Below, one piece after another: positions 26,270-34,140 of a DNA stretch of 64,000 bases. The position numbers were made by a program, and so were the translations under genes. The stretch is taken from contig NZ_JACCBN010000001.1 in NCBI RefSeq assembly GCF_013409505.1, positions 5,704,001-5,768,000 of the forward strand, in the 5' to 3' direction. Numbering within the stretch: position 1 is the stretch's first letter; each line of letters opens with the position of its first letter. This DNA comes from Actinomycetospora corticicola. Lineage in GTDB: Bacteria; Actinomycetota; Actinomycetes; Mycobacteriales; Pseudonocardiaceae. The notes below the pieces were generated by a model. The model ran no database searches. It was not told where the DNA came from and saw only the letters and a list, made by a program, of their open reading frames with translations.

Positions 26270-27247
26270 GTGAGCAACGTCGAGACGGCCCCCGACGAGG
26301 TGCGCTGCGACGGCCGCGAGACCCCGGACGACGTCGTCGAGATCCTGACGCCGCGCGAGGTGCCCCTCGGCGGGCCCCGGGCGATGACGGTGCGCCGCAC
26401 CCTGCCGCAGCGGCGGCGGTCGCTGATCGGCGCGTGGTGCTTCGTCGACCACTACGGGCCCGACGACGTGTCGGTGTCCGGCGGCATGGACGTCGCCCCG
26501 CACCCGCACACCGGACTGGCCACCGTCAGCTGGTTGTTCACCGGCGAGGTCGAGCACCGCGACTCCCACGGGGTGCACGCGATCGTGCGGCCGGGGGAGC
26601 TGAACCTCATGACCGGCGGGCACGGCGTCTGCCACTCCGAGGTCTCGACGCCCGACACCACCGTGCTCCACGGCGCGCAGCTCTGGCTGGCCCTGCCCGA
26701 CGCGCACCGCGGCACCCCGCGCGCCTTCGCCCACCACACCCCGGACGCCGTCGACCTCGTGGGCGCCACGCTGCGGGTGTTCCTGGGCGAGCTCGCCGGG
26801 ATCGCGAGCCCCGTCGAGACGTTCAGCCCGCTGCTCGGTGCGGAGATCTTGCTCGAGCCGCACGCGTCGGTGGGCCTGGACCTCGACCCGTCCTTCGAGC
26901 ACGGCGTGCTGGTGGACACCGGTCGGCTGACCGTCGGCGAGCACCCGGTCGCGGCGGCCGAGCTCGCCTACCTCGCACCCGGCCGCGACCGGCTGGAGCT
27001 CACCAACCCCGGCGACGAGCCGACGCGCCTCCTGCTGCTCGGCGGCACCCCGTTCGGCGAGCAGATCGTCATGTGGTGGAACTTCGTCGCCCGCACCCAC
27101 GACGAGATCGTCGCGTTCCGGGCGGCCTGGGAGGACGACCCGGAGTCCCGCTACGGCCACGTCGTCGGGTACGTCGGCCGGGACGGGAGCACCGCGCGGC
27201 TGCACGCGCCGACGCTGCCGAACGCCACGATCCGTCCGCGGGGCTGA
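26270..27247 (+). CDS. Pirin family bicupin protein
   Basis: 325-aa two-cupin protein. The N-terminal cupin carries the iron ligands of pirins: PHPHTGLATV (about residues 79-88), with a third His and Glu in GGHGVCHSEVS. FVDHYGPDDV and the C-terminal cupin region ELTNPGDEPTRLLLLGGTPFGE are also conserved. Some pirins act as quercetinases and some as regulators; nothing here decides between them. GTG 26270 has GAGGGGG upstream. It stands alone between adnB and the FAD-oxidase group. Confidence 0.9.
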   Translation: MSNVETAPDEVRCDGRETPDDVVEILTPREVPLGGPRAMTVRRTLPQRRRSLIGAWCFVDHYGPDDVSVSGGMDVAPHPHTGLATVSWLFTGEVEHRDSHGVHAIVRPGELNLMTGGHGVCHSEVSTPDTTVLHGAQLWLALPDAHRGTPRAFAHHTPDAVDLVGATLRVFLGELAGIASPVETFSPLLGAEILLEPHASVGLDLDPSFEHGVLVDTGRLTVGEHPVAAAELAYLAPGRDRLELTNPGDEPTRLLLLGGTPFGEQIVMWWNFVARTHDEIVAFRAAWEDDPESRYGHVVGYVGRDGSTARLHAPTLPNATIRPRG

Positions 27248-27297
27248 TCCGCGCACGGACGGTCACGGCCGTCCGCCACTCTCCGTGCCAGATCCAG

Positions 27298-27368
27298 CGC
27301 AATATTGCGTCTTGTCTCACTCTCAGTGTGCTCTCTACGGTTCATGACACTGACCACTCACTCGAGTG
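27298..27368. promoter_or_regulatory. AT-rich promoter region with two palindromes upstream of the FAD-oxidase operon
   Basis: A 12-base perfect palindrome CGCAATATTGCG (27298-27309) and a 10-base palindrome CACTCGAGTG (27359-27368) lie in an unusually AT-rich gap between the pirin gene and the FAD oxidase. Either may be a repressor site. No regulator gene is adjacent. Confidence 0.45.
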
Positions 27369-27395
27369 GCCCTGTGACGAACACGGAGCGTCGAG

Positions 27396-28793
27396 ATGAC
27401 CGAGCTGGCTGCCCCCACCACGTCGTCCGTCGACCTCGTCGACCTCGTCGACCTCGTCGACCTCGTCGACCTGCGCCAAGCCGTGTCCGGACCCGTGTGG
27501 GATCCGGGGGACGTGGGGCTCGTCGCCGAGATCGCGGGGTTCAACCTCGCGCCGGTGCACGAGCCCGTCGGCGTGGTCGGGGCCACCGACGCCCACGACG
27601 TCGCCGCCGCCGTCCGCTGGGCCCGCGCCCGCGACCTCGGCGTCGCCGTCATCGCGACCGGGCACGCCGACTTCTCGCACCGCGGCACCCTGATCGTGTC
27701 CACGAAGCGGCTCGACCGCTGCGACGTCGACCCCGCCACGCGCACCGTGAGGGTCGGCGCCGGCGTGAAGTGGGCGCGCGTGATCGAGGCGGCCGCCCCC
27801 CACGGCCTGACCGGCGTCAGCGGCTCCTCCACGGACGTCGGCGTCGTCGGGTTCTGCACCGGGGGCGGGATCGGGCCGATGATCCGCCGCTTCGGTCTCG
27901 GCGCCGACCGGGTCCGCTCGATCCAGGTGGTCACCGGTGAGGGCGAGATCCGCGAGGTCGGGCGGGGCGACGTGCTCTTCGACGCGATGCTGGGCGGGAA
28001 GGACGCCGCCGGGATCGTCGTCGAGATGACCGTCGAGCTCGTCGAGGTCTCCCGCTTCTACGGCGGGGCGATCTTCTACGACGCCGTCGACGCCCCCGCC
28101 GTCCTGCACGCCTGGCGGGACTGGCAGGCCGGCCTGGGTGAGAACACCACGACCTCGATCGCGATCCTGCGCATGCCCGACCTCGAGGCCGCTCCGCCGT
28201 CGCTGCGGGGCCGGACCGTCGTGCACCTCCGGGTCTGGCATCTCGGACCGGAGATCGAGGGGCTCGAGGTCCTCGCGCCGATGCGTCGGATCGCGACCCC
28301 GATCGTCGACATGGTCGACGAACTGCCGTCGCCCGCGATCGACGCCGTGCACTGCGACCCCACGGACCCGATGCCCTCCTGGATCACCGGCGCGTACCTG
28401 CGGGAGATCACCCGGGAGACGATCGACACCGTGCTGGAGGTCGCCGGCCCGCAGCGCGAGCTACCGGTGATCATCGTCGAGCTCCGGCAGACCGGCGGCC
28501 GGGCGCTGCGGGGGACGCAGGGGGTGGCAGCACGGGCGCCGTACGGCGTCGGCGTGATCGCGCCGATGGTCCCGGAGCTGGCGGGAATCGTGCCGACCGT
28601 CGGGCTGGGCCTCGTCGACGCGCTCGCCCCCTGGTCGACGGGCACGGTCCCGGCGAACTACGCCTCCCCGGAGACGATCCGGGCCCGTCCCGGGGCCTGT
28701 TGGGACGACGACGGGCGGGCGCGGCTCGCCGCCGTCGTCGCCCGCACCGATCCGGACGCCGTGCTGGGGGGCCGGCGGCTCGGGCTGCGATAG
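27396..28793 (+). CDS. FAD-linked oxidase (PCMH-type FAD-binding), full length
   Basis: 465-aa flavoprotein oxidase of the FAD_binding_4 / berberine-bridge-like group. The PCMH FAD domain spans about 55-215: VGVVGATDAHDVAAAVRWAR, then GHADFSHRG at 89-97 in place of the usual (G)GGHS, then GSSTDVGVVGFCTGGGIG at 143-160 for pyrophosphate binding. A substrate domain follows to about 410, with a C-terminal ANYASP and TDPDAVLGG segment. Residues 12-26 are a VDL tandem repeat. It probably forms an operon with the two reduced paralogues that follow after 28 and 31 bases. Substrate unknown. Confidence 0.85.
   Translation: MTELAAPTTSSVDLVDLVDLVDLVDLRQAVSGPVWDPGDVGLVAEIAGFNLAPVHEPVGVVGATDAHDVAAAVRWARARDLGVAVIATGHADFSHRGTLIVSTKRLDRCDVDPATRTVRVGAGVKWARVIEAAAPHGLTGVSGSSTDVGVVGFCTGGGIGPMIRRFGLGADRVRSIQVVTGEGEIREVGRGDVLFDAMLGGKDAAGIVVEMTVELVEVSRFYGGAIFYDAVDAPAVLHAWRDWQAGLGENTTTSIAILRMPDLEAAPPSLRGRTVVHLRVWHLGPEIEGLEVLAPMRRIATPIVDMVDELPSPAIDAVHCDPTDPMPSWITGAYLREITRETIDTVLEVAGPQRELPVIIVELRQTGGRALRGTQGVAARAPYGVGVIAPMVPELAGIVPTVGLGLVDALAPWSTGTVPANYASPETIRARPGACWDDDGRARLAAVVARTDPDAVLGGRRLGLR
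27429..27473. repeat. 9-bp tandem repeat, five units, near the start of the FAD-oxidase gene
   Basis: Five consecutive units of GTCGACCTC, the last ending CTG, at 27429-27473, coding (VDL)5. The units are in frame, so slippage would vary the length of the N-terminus only. Confidence 0.95.
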
Positions 28794-28821
28794 CGACCAG
28801 GTCGAATGACGGGGGGACGTC

Positions 28822-29589
28822 ATGACCACCGATCCACAGGAACTGCCGTCACGGCGCGTGCTGCGCGCCGGGCGGGCCGGCAAGGCCGCGGCGGAGCTCG
28901 AACCGCTCGTCGACGGGCCGGTGCACGCGCCGTACACCGTCGACGCCGCCGTCGAACTCGTCGCCGACCCCGCCGTCGGCGCCCTGCCGCGCCTGCTGGC
29001 GGTCGTCGGCGCCACCAGCACCGACGACGTCGCCGCCGCCGTCTCGTGGGCGGGGGCGCACGACGTCGGGGTCGTCGTGGTCGACCCGCGACCGCACCGG
29101 CCCGCGCTCGCGGTGGGCACGGCGCCCGCCGCGGCCCGACCGGTGCTGGCGATCGCGCTGGGCCGTCTCGACCGGGTGGTGCCGGACCGGGCGGCCCGCA
29201 CCCTGCGCGCGGGGGTGGGGGCGTCCTGGGCCGCCTGTCACCGCGCTGCGGGCGACGGCGGCCCGGGACCGCGCGCGCTGCTGCACCGTCCCGGGCTCGT
29301 CGCCCACGGCGTCGGGTCGGTGACCAAGCGCGGGGTCGTCCTGGTGACCGGCGACGGCCGGGTGCACCGGCTCGGGGCGCGGACCGGCGACCCCGACCTG
29401 TGGTGGGCCTACCGGGCCCGGCCGGACCGGATCGGCGTCCTCACCGAGGTCGTGCTCGACCCGTGGGACATCGCGACCCTCCAGCGCCGCCCGACGTGGA
29501 GCGCCGGGGACCGGATGCGCTTCGCCGACGTGTCGCGCCGACACGACCCGCGCGGAATCCTCACCCGATCGATCGGGGAATCCGGATAA
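28822..29589 (+). CDS. Miniaturised FAD-oxidase paralogue 1, lacking FAD-binding loop and substrate domain
   Basis: 255-aa protein homologous to the N-terminal half of the upstream oxidase: LAVVGATSTDDVAAAVSWAGAHDVGVVV matches VGVVGATDAHDVAAAVRWAR..., and GVVLVTGDGRVHRLG matches IQVVTGEGEIREVG. The segment that should hold GHADFSH is replaced by a Pro/Ala-rich stretch and the glycine-rich pyrophosphate loop is missing. After LTEVVLD it jumps straight to a C-terminal RHDPRGIL motif, the equivalent of the end of a full oxidase. FAD binding is therefore unlikely. The frame is intact. Start ATG 28822 after a G-rich ribosome-binding site. Function unknown. Confidence 0.75.
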   Translation: MTTDPQELPSRRVLRAGRAGKAAAELEPLVDGPVHAPYTVDAAVELVADPAVGALPRLLAVVGATSTDDVAAAVSWAGAHDVGVVVVDPRPHRPALAVGTAPAAARPVLAIALGRLDRVVPDRAARTLRAGVGASWAACHRAAGDGGPGPRALLHRPGLVAHGVGSVTKRGVVLVTGDGRVHRLGARTGDPDLWWAYRARPDRIGVLTEVVLDPWDIATLQRRPTWSAGDRMRFADVSRRHDPRGILTRSIGESG

Positions 29590-29620
29590 CCCTTCCGGGT
29601 CGGCGAGCGATGCACCGGGC

Positions 29621-30343
29621 GTGACCATCAGTCCGCGCCCGCACCGTGGTGGCGCCGCCGGCCGCGTGGCCCGTGCGGCCATGGAGCTGGGCGACCTCGT
29701 GCACGGCCCGGTGCTGCCGCCCTACACCGCCGACGCCGCGGTCGAGCTGCTGCGCACCACGTCGATCGGACGGCCCCCGTCGCGGCTCGTCGCGGTCGTC
29801 GGCGCGACGGGCACCCCCGACGTCGTCGCCACCCTGACCTGGGCGAACGAGCACGACGCCGAGGTCGTCGTGCTCGATCCGCACACCGCCCAGCCGCCGA
29901 GCCGGTCTGGGCGCCCGACCGTCGCGCTCTCCCTCGCGCGCGCCGACCGTGTGGTGGTCCGCGACGGGCTCGTCCACGCCGGGGTCGGCGCGGCCTGGTC
30001 GCAGGTCCGGCGGGTCGTCGGCGCGGGCGGCGGCACGGTCCGCGTGCCCCGCCGTCCCGACACCGTGGCCGACGCGCCAGGCGCCGGCGGCCTGCGCGGC
30101 GTCACGCTGGTCACCGGGGACGGTGTCGTGCACCACCTCGCGGGGGCGCACCCGGACCCCGAGCTCTGGTGGGCCTTCCGCTGCCGTCCGGAGGCGGTCG
30201 GCGTGGTCACCGAGGTCGTCCTCGACGCCGACGGCGCCGGTCCGGCCCTGCTCGCGGCCGAGTCCACGGACGGCGACGAGGCCCGCTTCGCCGCGCTCGC
30301 CCGCCGTCACGACCCGGCGGACGTCCTCGGGCTGCCCGCCTAG
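29621..30343 (+). CDS. Miniaturised FAD-oxidase paralogue 2
   Basis: 240-aa sister of the preceding gene, with the same reduced architecture: ELGDLVHGPVLPPYTADAAVELL, LVAVVGATGTPDVVATLTWANEHDAEVVVLDP, GVTLVTGDGVVHHLAGAHPDPELWWAF, GVVTEVVLD and a closing ARRHDPADVL. It lacks the FAD-contact His and Gly motifs and the central substrate domain. The shared deletion means the two minis arose from one reduced ancestor and then duplicated. GTG 29621, 31 bases after the previous stop. The 3' end overlaps the stop of the convergent DoxX-like gene by 3-4 bases. Confidence 0.75.
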   Translation: MTISPRPHRGGAAGRVARAAMELGDLVHGPVLPPYTADAAVELLRTTSIGRPPSRLVAVVGATGTPDVVATLTWANEHDAEVVVLDPHTAQPPSRSGRPTVALSLARADRVVVRDGLVHAGVGAAWSQVRRVVGAGGGTVRVPRRPDTVADAPGAGGLRGVTLVTGDGVVHHLAGAHPDPELWWAFRCRPEAVGVVTEVVLDADGAGPALLAAESTDGDEARFAALARRHDPADVLGLPA

Positions 30344-30735
30344 GAGTCCGCCCGCACCCGCAGGGCGTGCGTGACCATCGGGTACTGCAGCGGCAGTCGG
30401 CCCAGCGCCACGGCCTGCCACGGCCACGGCCGGTGCCGCCAGTCCCAGGCCATCTGCACGTTGGCGGGGAACACCGCCAGGAACAGCCCGACGGCGGCGG
30501 TCGCCCCCAGGCGCCGCGTGCGCGGCACGGCCACGGCGGTCCCGACGGCGAGCTCGGCGACGCCGCTCGCGTAGGTCCAGAACCGCGCCTCGCCCGGGAT
30601 CCACGGCGGCACGAGCGTGTCGAACGGTGCGGGCGCCGCGAAGTGCAGCACCCCCATCCCCAGCAACGGGTACGCGAGCAGCGCGGCGGACCGCTCCGCG
30701 GACGGACGACGACGGCGACGCAGCGAGAAGGCCAT
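30340..30735 (-). CDS. DoxX-like small membrane protein (second copy)
   Basis: 131-aa protein with an Arg-rich start (SLRRRRRP) and four hydrophobic segments. The motifs VPPWIPGEARFW, VAELAVGTAVAVP and VFPANVQMAWDWRHRPWPW mirror the paralogue at 17828-18223, which has the same length. ATG 30735 is supported by GGAAGG 8 bases upstream and lies 6 bases downstream of the gamma-glutamyltransferase stop, so the two form an operon. Role unknown. Confidence 0.8.
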   Translation of the reverse strand: MAFSLRRRRRPSAERSAALLAYPLLGMGVLHFAAPAPFDTLVPPWIPGEARFWTYASGVAELAVGTAVAVPRTRRLGATAAVGLFLAVFPANVQMAWDWRHRPWPWQAVALGRLPLQYPMVTHALRVRADS

Positions 30736-30740
30736 GTCGA

Positions 30741-32552
30741 TCACCTTCCCACCGCGTAGCCCTGCATGCCGCGGGGGTTGGCCGCACCCCACAGCACCCC
30801 GCGGTCGCGGTCGATGCCCACGGCCGACAACCGACCCAGTGCCCAGTCGCCCGCGCGGGTCACCCGGTGCCCGCGTCGCTCCAGCCCGGCGATGACGGCG
30901 TCGCCGAGGCGGTCCTCCACGGTGGCCCCGGCGGGCTCGCGGTCCCGCGGCCAGAACGATCCCGGCGACGACGTCGTGTGCAGGGCCGGGGCGTCGATCG
31001 CGGCCTGCGGCGACCAGCCCCCGACGAGCGTGCGCAGCAGGTAGAGCAGCTGCCACTGGTCCTGCTGGTCCCCGCCCGGCGAGCCGAGGGCGACCACGGG
31101 GCCGTGGTCGTCCAGCACGAGCGTCGGGGTCAACGTGGTCCGCGGCCGGCGTCCGGGCGTCAGCGTCGAGGGCAGGCCCTCCTCCAGCCAGGTCATCTGC
31201 AGCCGGGTGCCGAGCGCGAAGCCGAGCTCCGGGATCGTCGGGTTGGACTGCAGCCAGCCCCCGGACGGCGTCGCCGACACGACGTTGCCCCAGCGGTCCA
31301 CGACGTCGAGGTGGCAGGTGTCCCCGCGCATCTCGCCGTGCGAGCTGGTGCCCGGCTCGCCCTCCAGGGTCACCGTCGGCTCCCCGACGGCCGCGCCCGC
31401 GGTGACCCCCGGCGCCACGCCGGCCGTGGCGAGCTCCGCCATCCGCGGCTCGCGGCCACCGACCCGACCGGGACGGACCTCGGGGGAGGCCTCGTCGGTG
31501 ATCAGTGCCCGCCGCTGCGCCACGTAGCCCGGGTCGAGCAGCTCGGCGACCGTGATCGGGGCGTCGTCGCCGAACCACGCCTCCCGGTCGGCCTGGGCGA
31601 GCTTGATCGCCTCGAGGACGCGGTGGGCGCCCTCCTCCGTCGCCGGGTCGGGGGCGTCCGGTTCGAGCAGTGCCAGCATCTGCAGCAGCGCGGGCCCCTG
31701 GCCCCAGAGCGGCGTCTTCGCGATGCGGTGCCCCTGGAAGGTCCCGACGGCGGGCTCGGTCACCGAGGCCCGCCAGCCGGCGGAGTCCTCGACGGTCAGC
31801 ACCCCGGCGTGGTCGGTCCCCGAGGAGTGCCGGTGCGGCGTGCGGCAGGACGCCGCCACCGCCTCGGCGACGAACCCCTCGGCCCACACCGTGCGGACCG
31901 CGTCGACCCGGGCCTCGCGGGTCGGCCCCTGCGCGGCGTCGGCGAGGCGCTGCAGCGTCGCGGCCCAGGCGGGGTTGCGCAGCACCTGACCGGGAGCGGG
32001 CGGGCGGCCGTCGGGGAGCCAGAGTGCGGCGCTGGCGGGCCAGTGCTCGCGGAAGAGGTCGGCGACGGCCGCGACCGTCGACCCGACGCGGGCGACCGCC
32101 GGGAAGCCGTCCCGGGCGTAGCCGACCGCGGGCCCGACCACGTCGGCCACCTCCAACGTCCCGTGCTCGCGCAGCAGCAGCAACCACGCGTCGGTCGCGC
32201 CGGGGATCGCCGCGGCCAGGGCGCCCGCCCCGGGTACCCGGTCCAGGCCCGCGTCGCGGTAGCGCGCGGCGGACGCACCCGCGGGCGCCGGGCCCTGGCC
32301 GTCGAGGACCCGCGGGGCCGGGTCACCCGCCGTCGTGAAGATCGCCGTCATGTCCCCGCCCGGCCCGTTGAGGTGGGGCTCGACGACCTGCAGCACGAAG
32401 GCCGCGGCGACGGCCGCGTCGAACGCGTTGCCGTTGCGTTCCAGCACCCCCATCGCCGTGGCCGAGGCCGCCCAGTGCGTGGACGCCGCCATGCCGACGG
32501 TGCCCTCCAGGGTCGGACGTGTGGTGAAGGCCGGCGGGCGGGTGAACGTCAC
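30741..32552 (-). CDS. Gamma-glutamyltransferase family protein
   Basis: 603-aa N-terminal-nucleophile hydrolase family member. The start is typical (LEGTVGMAASTHWAAS, NAFDAAVAAAFVLQVVEPHLNGPGGD). The autocleavage site is RGDTCHLDVVDRWGN with Thr412 as the predicted nucleophile; the second Thr of the usual TTH motif is Cys, as in TCH. The SPGGDQQDQW motif further on matches the GSPGG oxyanion region. There is no signal peptide, so it may be cytoplasmic, unlike the secreted E. coli enzyme. GTG 32552 is chosen; the frame continues upstream over the divergent M20 gene. It may act on gamma-glutamyl or related amides. Confidence 0.85.
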   Translation of the reverse strand: MTFTRPPAFTTRPTLEGTVGMAASTHWAASATAMGVLERNGNAFDAAVAAAFVLQVVEPHLNGPGGDMTAIFTTAGDPAPRVLDGQGPAPAGASAARYRDAGLDRVPGAGALAAAIPGATDAWLLLLREHGTLEVADVVGPAVGYARDGFPAVARVGSTVAAVADLFREHWPASAALWLPDGRPPAPGQVLRNPAWAATLQRLADAAQGPTREARVDAVRTVWAEGFVAEAVAASCRTPHRHSSGTDHAGVLTVEDSAGWRASVTEPAVGTFQGHRIAKTPLWGQGPALLQMLALLEPDAPDPATEEGAHRVLEAIKLAQADREAWFGDDAPITVAELLDPGYVAQRRALITDEASPEVRPGRVGGREPRMAELATAGVAPGVTAGAAVGEPTVTLEGEPGTSSHGEMRGDTCHLDVVDRWGNVVSATPSGGWLQSNPTIPELGFALGTRLQMTWLEEGLPSTLTPGRRPRTTLTPTLVLDDHGPVVALGSPGGDQQDQWQLLYLLRTLVGGWSPQAAIDAPALHTTSSPGSFWPRDREPAGATVEDRLGDAVIAGLERRGHRVTRAGDWALGRLSAVGIDRDRGVLWGAANPRGMQGYAVGR

Positions 32553-32579
32553 CCGGGCATCGTGGCGCACCGACGGGGC

Positions 32580-32585
32580 TAGCGT
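32580..32585 (+). promoter_or_regulatory. Leaderless-type -10 box (TAGCGT) for the M20 peptidase gene
   Basis: TAGCGT ends 6 bases before GTG 32592. Only 39 bases separate the two divergent start codons here, so both promoters must be very compact. Confidence 0.55.
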
Positions 32586-32591
32586 GGATGC

Positions 32592-34013
32592 GTGACCAGC
32601 ACCGTCGAACCCCTGTCGGGCACCGTCGAGCAGGCGGAGGTGGCGTCGCGGGCCGACGCCTTCGTCGCCGAGCTGTCCGAGTGGCTGCGGATCCCCTCGA
32701 TCAGCGCCGACCCGGGCCACCACGCCGACGTGACGCGGTCGGCCGAATGGCTCGCCGCGACGCTGCGCCGCGACGGGTGGCCGACGGTCGAGGTCTGGTC
32801 CGACACCGCGGCCCTGCCCGCCGTGTACGCGCACTGGCCCGCCGCCGACCCGACCGCGCCGACGGTGCTCGTCTACGGCCACCACGACGTGCAGCCCGCC
32901 GACCTCGCCGACGGGTGGAGCTTCGCGCCGTTCGAGCCGCAGGTGGTGGGGGAGGAGCTCCGCGGGCGCGGCGCCTCCGACGACAAGGGCCACATCGCCA
33001 TGGTGCTGCTCGGTGTCCGGGCCCACCTCGCGGCGACCGGCGCCACGGCCCCGGCGGTGTCGCTGAAGCTGCTCGTGGAGGGCGAGGAGGAGTCCGGCTC
33101 CGCGCACCTGGCCGAGCTGCTCACCGCCCACGGCGACGCGCTGGCCTGCGACGAGATCGTCGTCACCGACACCGGCATGGTCGACCGCGAGACCCCCACC
33201 GTGTGCTGCGGGATGCGCGGCCTGGTCGACCTCGAGGTCGTCTACCGCGGAGCCGCGGTGGACCTCCACTCCGGCCAGTTCGGCGGGGCGGTGCCCAACC
33301 CGGTCACCGAGCTCGCGCGGCTCGTGGCGGCGTTCCACGACGACGCGGGGCACATCGCGGTGCCCGGGTTCTACGACGACGTGCGGGAACCCACCGCCGA
33401 GGAGCGCGCGGCATGGGCGGCCCTGCCGTTCGACGAGCCGGCGTGGCTGGCGGGCTCCGCGGCCGGGGCGATGGCGACGGCGGGCGAGGCCGGCTGGTCG
33501 ACCTACGAGCGGCTCTGGGCCCGGCCCACCGCCGAGGTGAACGGCCTGCACGGCGGCTACGCCGGGCCGGGGCACAAGACGATCGTGCCGCACTCCGCGA
33601 CGCTCAAGATGACGTTCCGCCTGGTCGACGCCCAGGACCCGGCGCGCATCAAGCCGCTGCTGGAACGGTTCGTCGCCGACCGGATCCCGGCCGGGATCGA
33701 CGCCGACGTGTCCACCGGCGGCCCCGGGGTGCCGCCGCTGATCTGCGACCTCGACTCCCCGCTGGTCGCGTCCATCCGCGAGGCGATGGGTATCGCGCTC
33801 GGCGCCGAGGTCCTGCCCGCCCGCGAGGGCGGCAGCGGCCCGGAGGCCCTCCTGACGACGGCGCTCGACGCGCCGCTCGCCTTCCTCGGCGTGATGCTGC
33901 CCGCGGACCGGATCCACGCCCCGGACGAGCGGGCGGTGCTCCCGCTGCTGCTGCGCGGGGCCGAGTCGGTCGCCCACCTGTGGCGGCTCCTGGCGGAGCG
34001 CGTGACCTCGTGA
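32592..34013 (+). CDS. M20 family metallodipeptidase
   Basis: 473-aa zinc aminoacylase/dipeptidase of the M20 (CNDP-like) family. Metal and catalytic residues are visible in YGHHDVQPAD (first His ligand and catalytic Asp), GRGASDDKGH (bridging Asp) and EGEEESGSAHL (general-base Glu plus ligand). The dimerisation lid domain has HSGQFGGAVPNP, and the last ligand region is near MLPADRIHAPDE. Divergent from the gamma-glutamyltransferase gene, so both may serve peptide or amide turnover. GTG 32592 is favoured by the -10 position. Confidence 0.9.
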   Translation: MTSTVEPLSGTVEQAEVASRADAFVAELSEWLRIPSISADPGHHADVTRSAEWLAATLRRDGWPTVEVWSDTAALPAVYAHWPAADPTAPTVLVYGHHDVQPADLADGWSFAPFEPQVVGEELRGRGASDDKGHIAMVLLGVRAHLAATGATAPAVSLKLLVEGEEESGSAHLAELLTAHGDALACDEIVVTDTGMVDRETPTVCCGMRGLVDLEVVYRGAAVDLHSGQFGGAVPNPVTELARLVAAFHDDAGHIAVPGFYDDVREPTAEERAAWAALPFDEPAWLAGSAAGAMATAGEAGWSTYERLWARPTAEVNGLHGGYAGPGHKTIVPHSATLKMTFRLVDAQDPARIKPLLERFVADRIPAGIDADVSTGGPGVPPLICDLDSPLVASIREAMGIALGAEVLPAREGGSGPEALLTTALDAPLAFLGVMLPADRIHAPDERAVLPLLLRGAESVAHLWRLLAERVTS

Positions 34014-34023
34014 CCCGCCCCCG

Positions 34024-34080
34024 GTGGCAGGACAGCGTCGTTGCTGTCACTGGCTGACAGTATCGACGCTTTCCTGCCAC
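34024..34080. repeat. Dispersed 57-bp palindromic element, complete copy
   Basis: The left arm starts GTGGCAGGACAGCGTCG at 34024 and the right arm ends CGACGCTTTCCTGCCAC at 34080, forming a long imperfect hairpin. Same family as 39798-39852 (perfect), 15261-15297 (half) and 46951-46973 (half). It begins 11 bases after the M20 stop. Confidence 0.85.
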
Positions 34081-34127
34081 AGCGGTGAGCACAGCGGTCG
34101 GCTTGCCTTCGAGCGCACTCGAAGGCC

Positions 34128-34133
34128 TAGCGT
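34128..34133 (+). promoter_or_regulatory. Leaderless-type -10 box (TAGCGT) for the SDR gene
   Basis: TAGCGT ends 7 bases before ATG 34141. The region upstream (34107-34125) also has a small palindrome, TTCGAGCGCACTCGAA, at 34109-34124. Confidence 0.5.
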
Positions 34134-34140
34134 CGGTCGC

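Noticed and set aside
27429-27473. Tandem repeats considered as a CRISPR array
   Set aside because: Units are 9 bp without spacers and lie in frame within a coding region. No CRISPR array or cas gene is visible anywhere in the window.
29621-30343. The mini FAD-oxidase genes considered as pseudogene fragments
   Set aside because: Each has its own start, no stops and a conserved C-terminal motif, and both share the same deletion. They are better treated as reduced but maintained genes.
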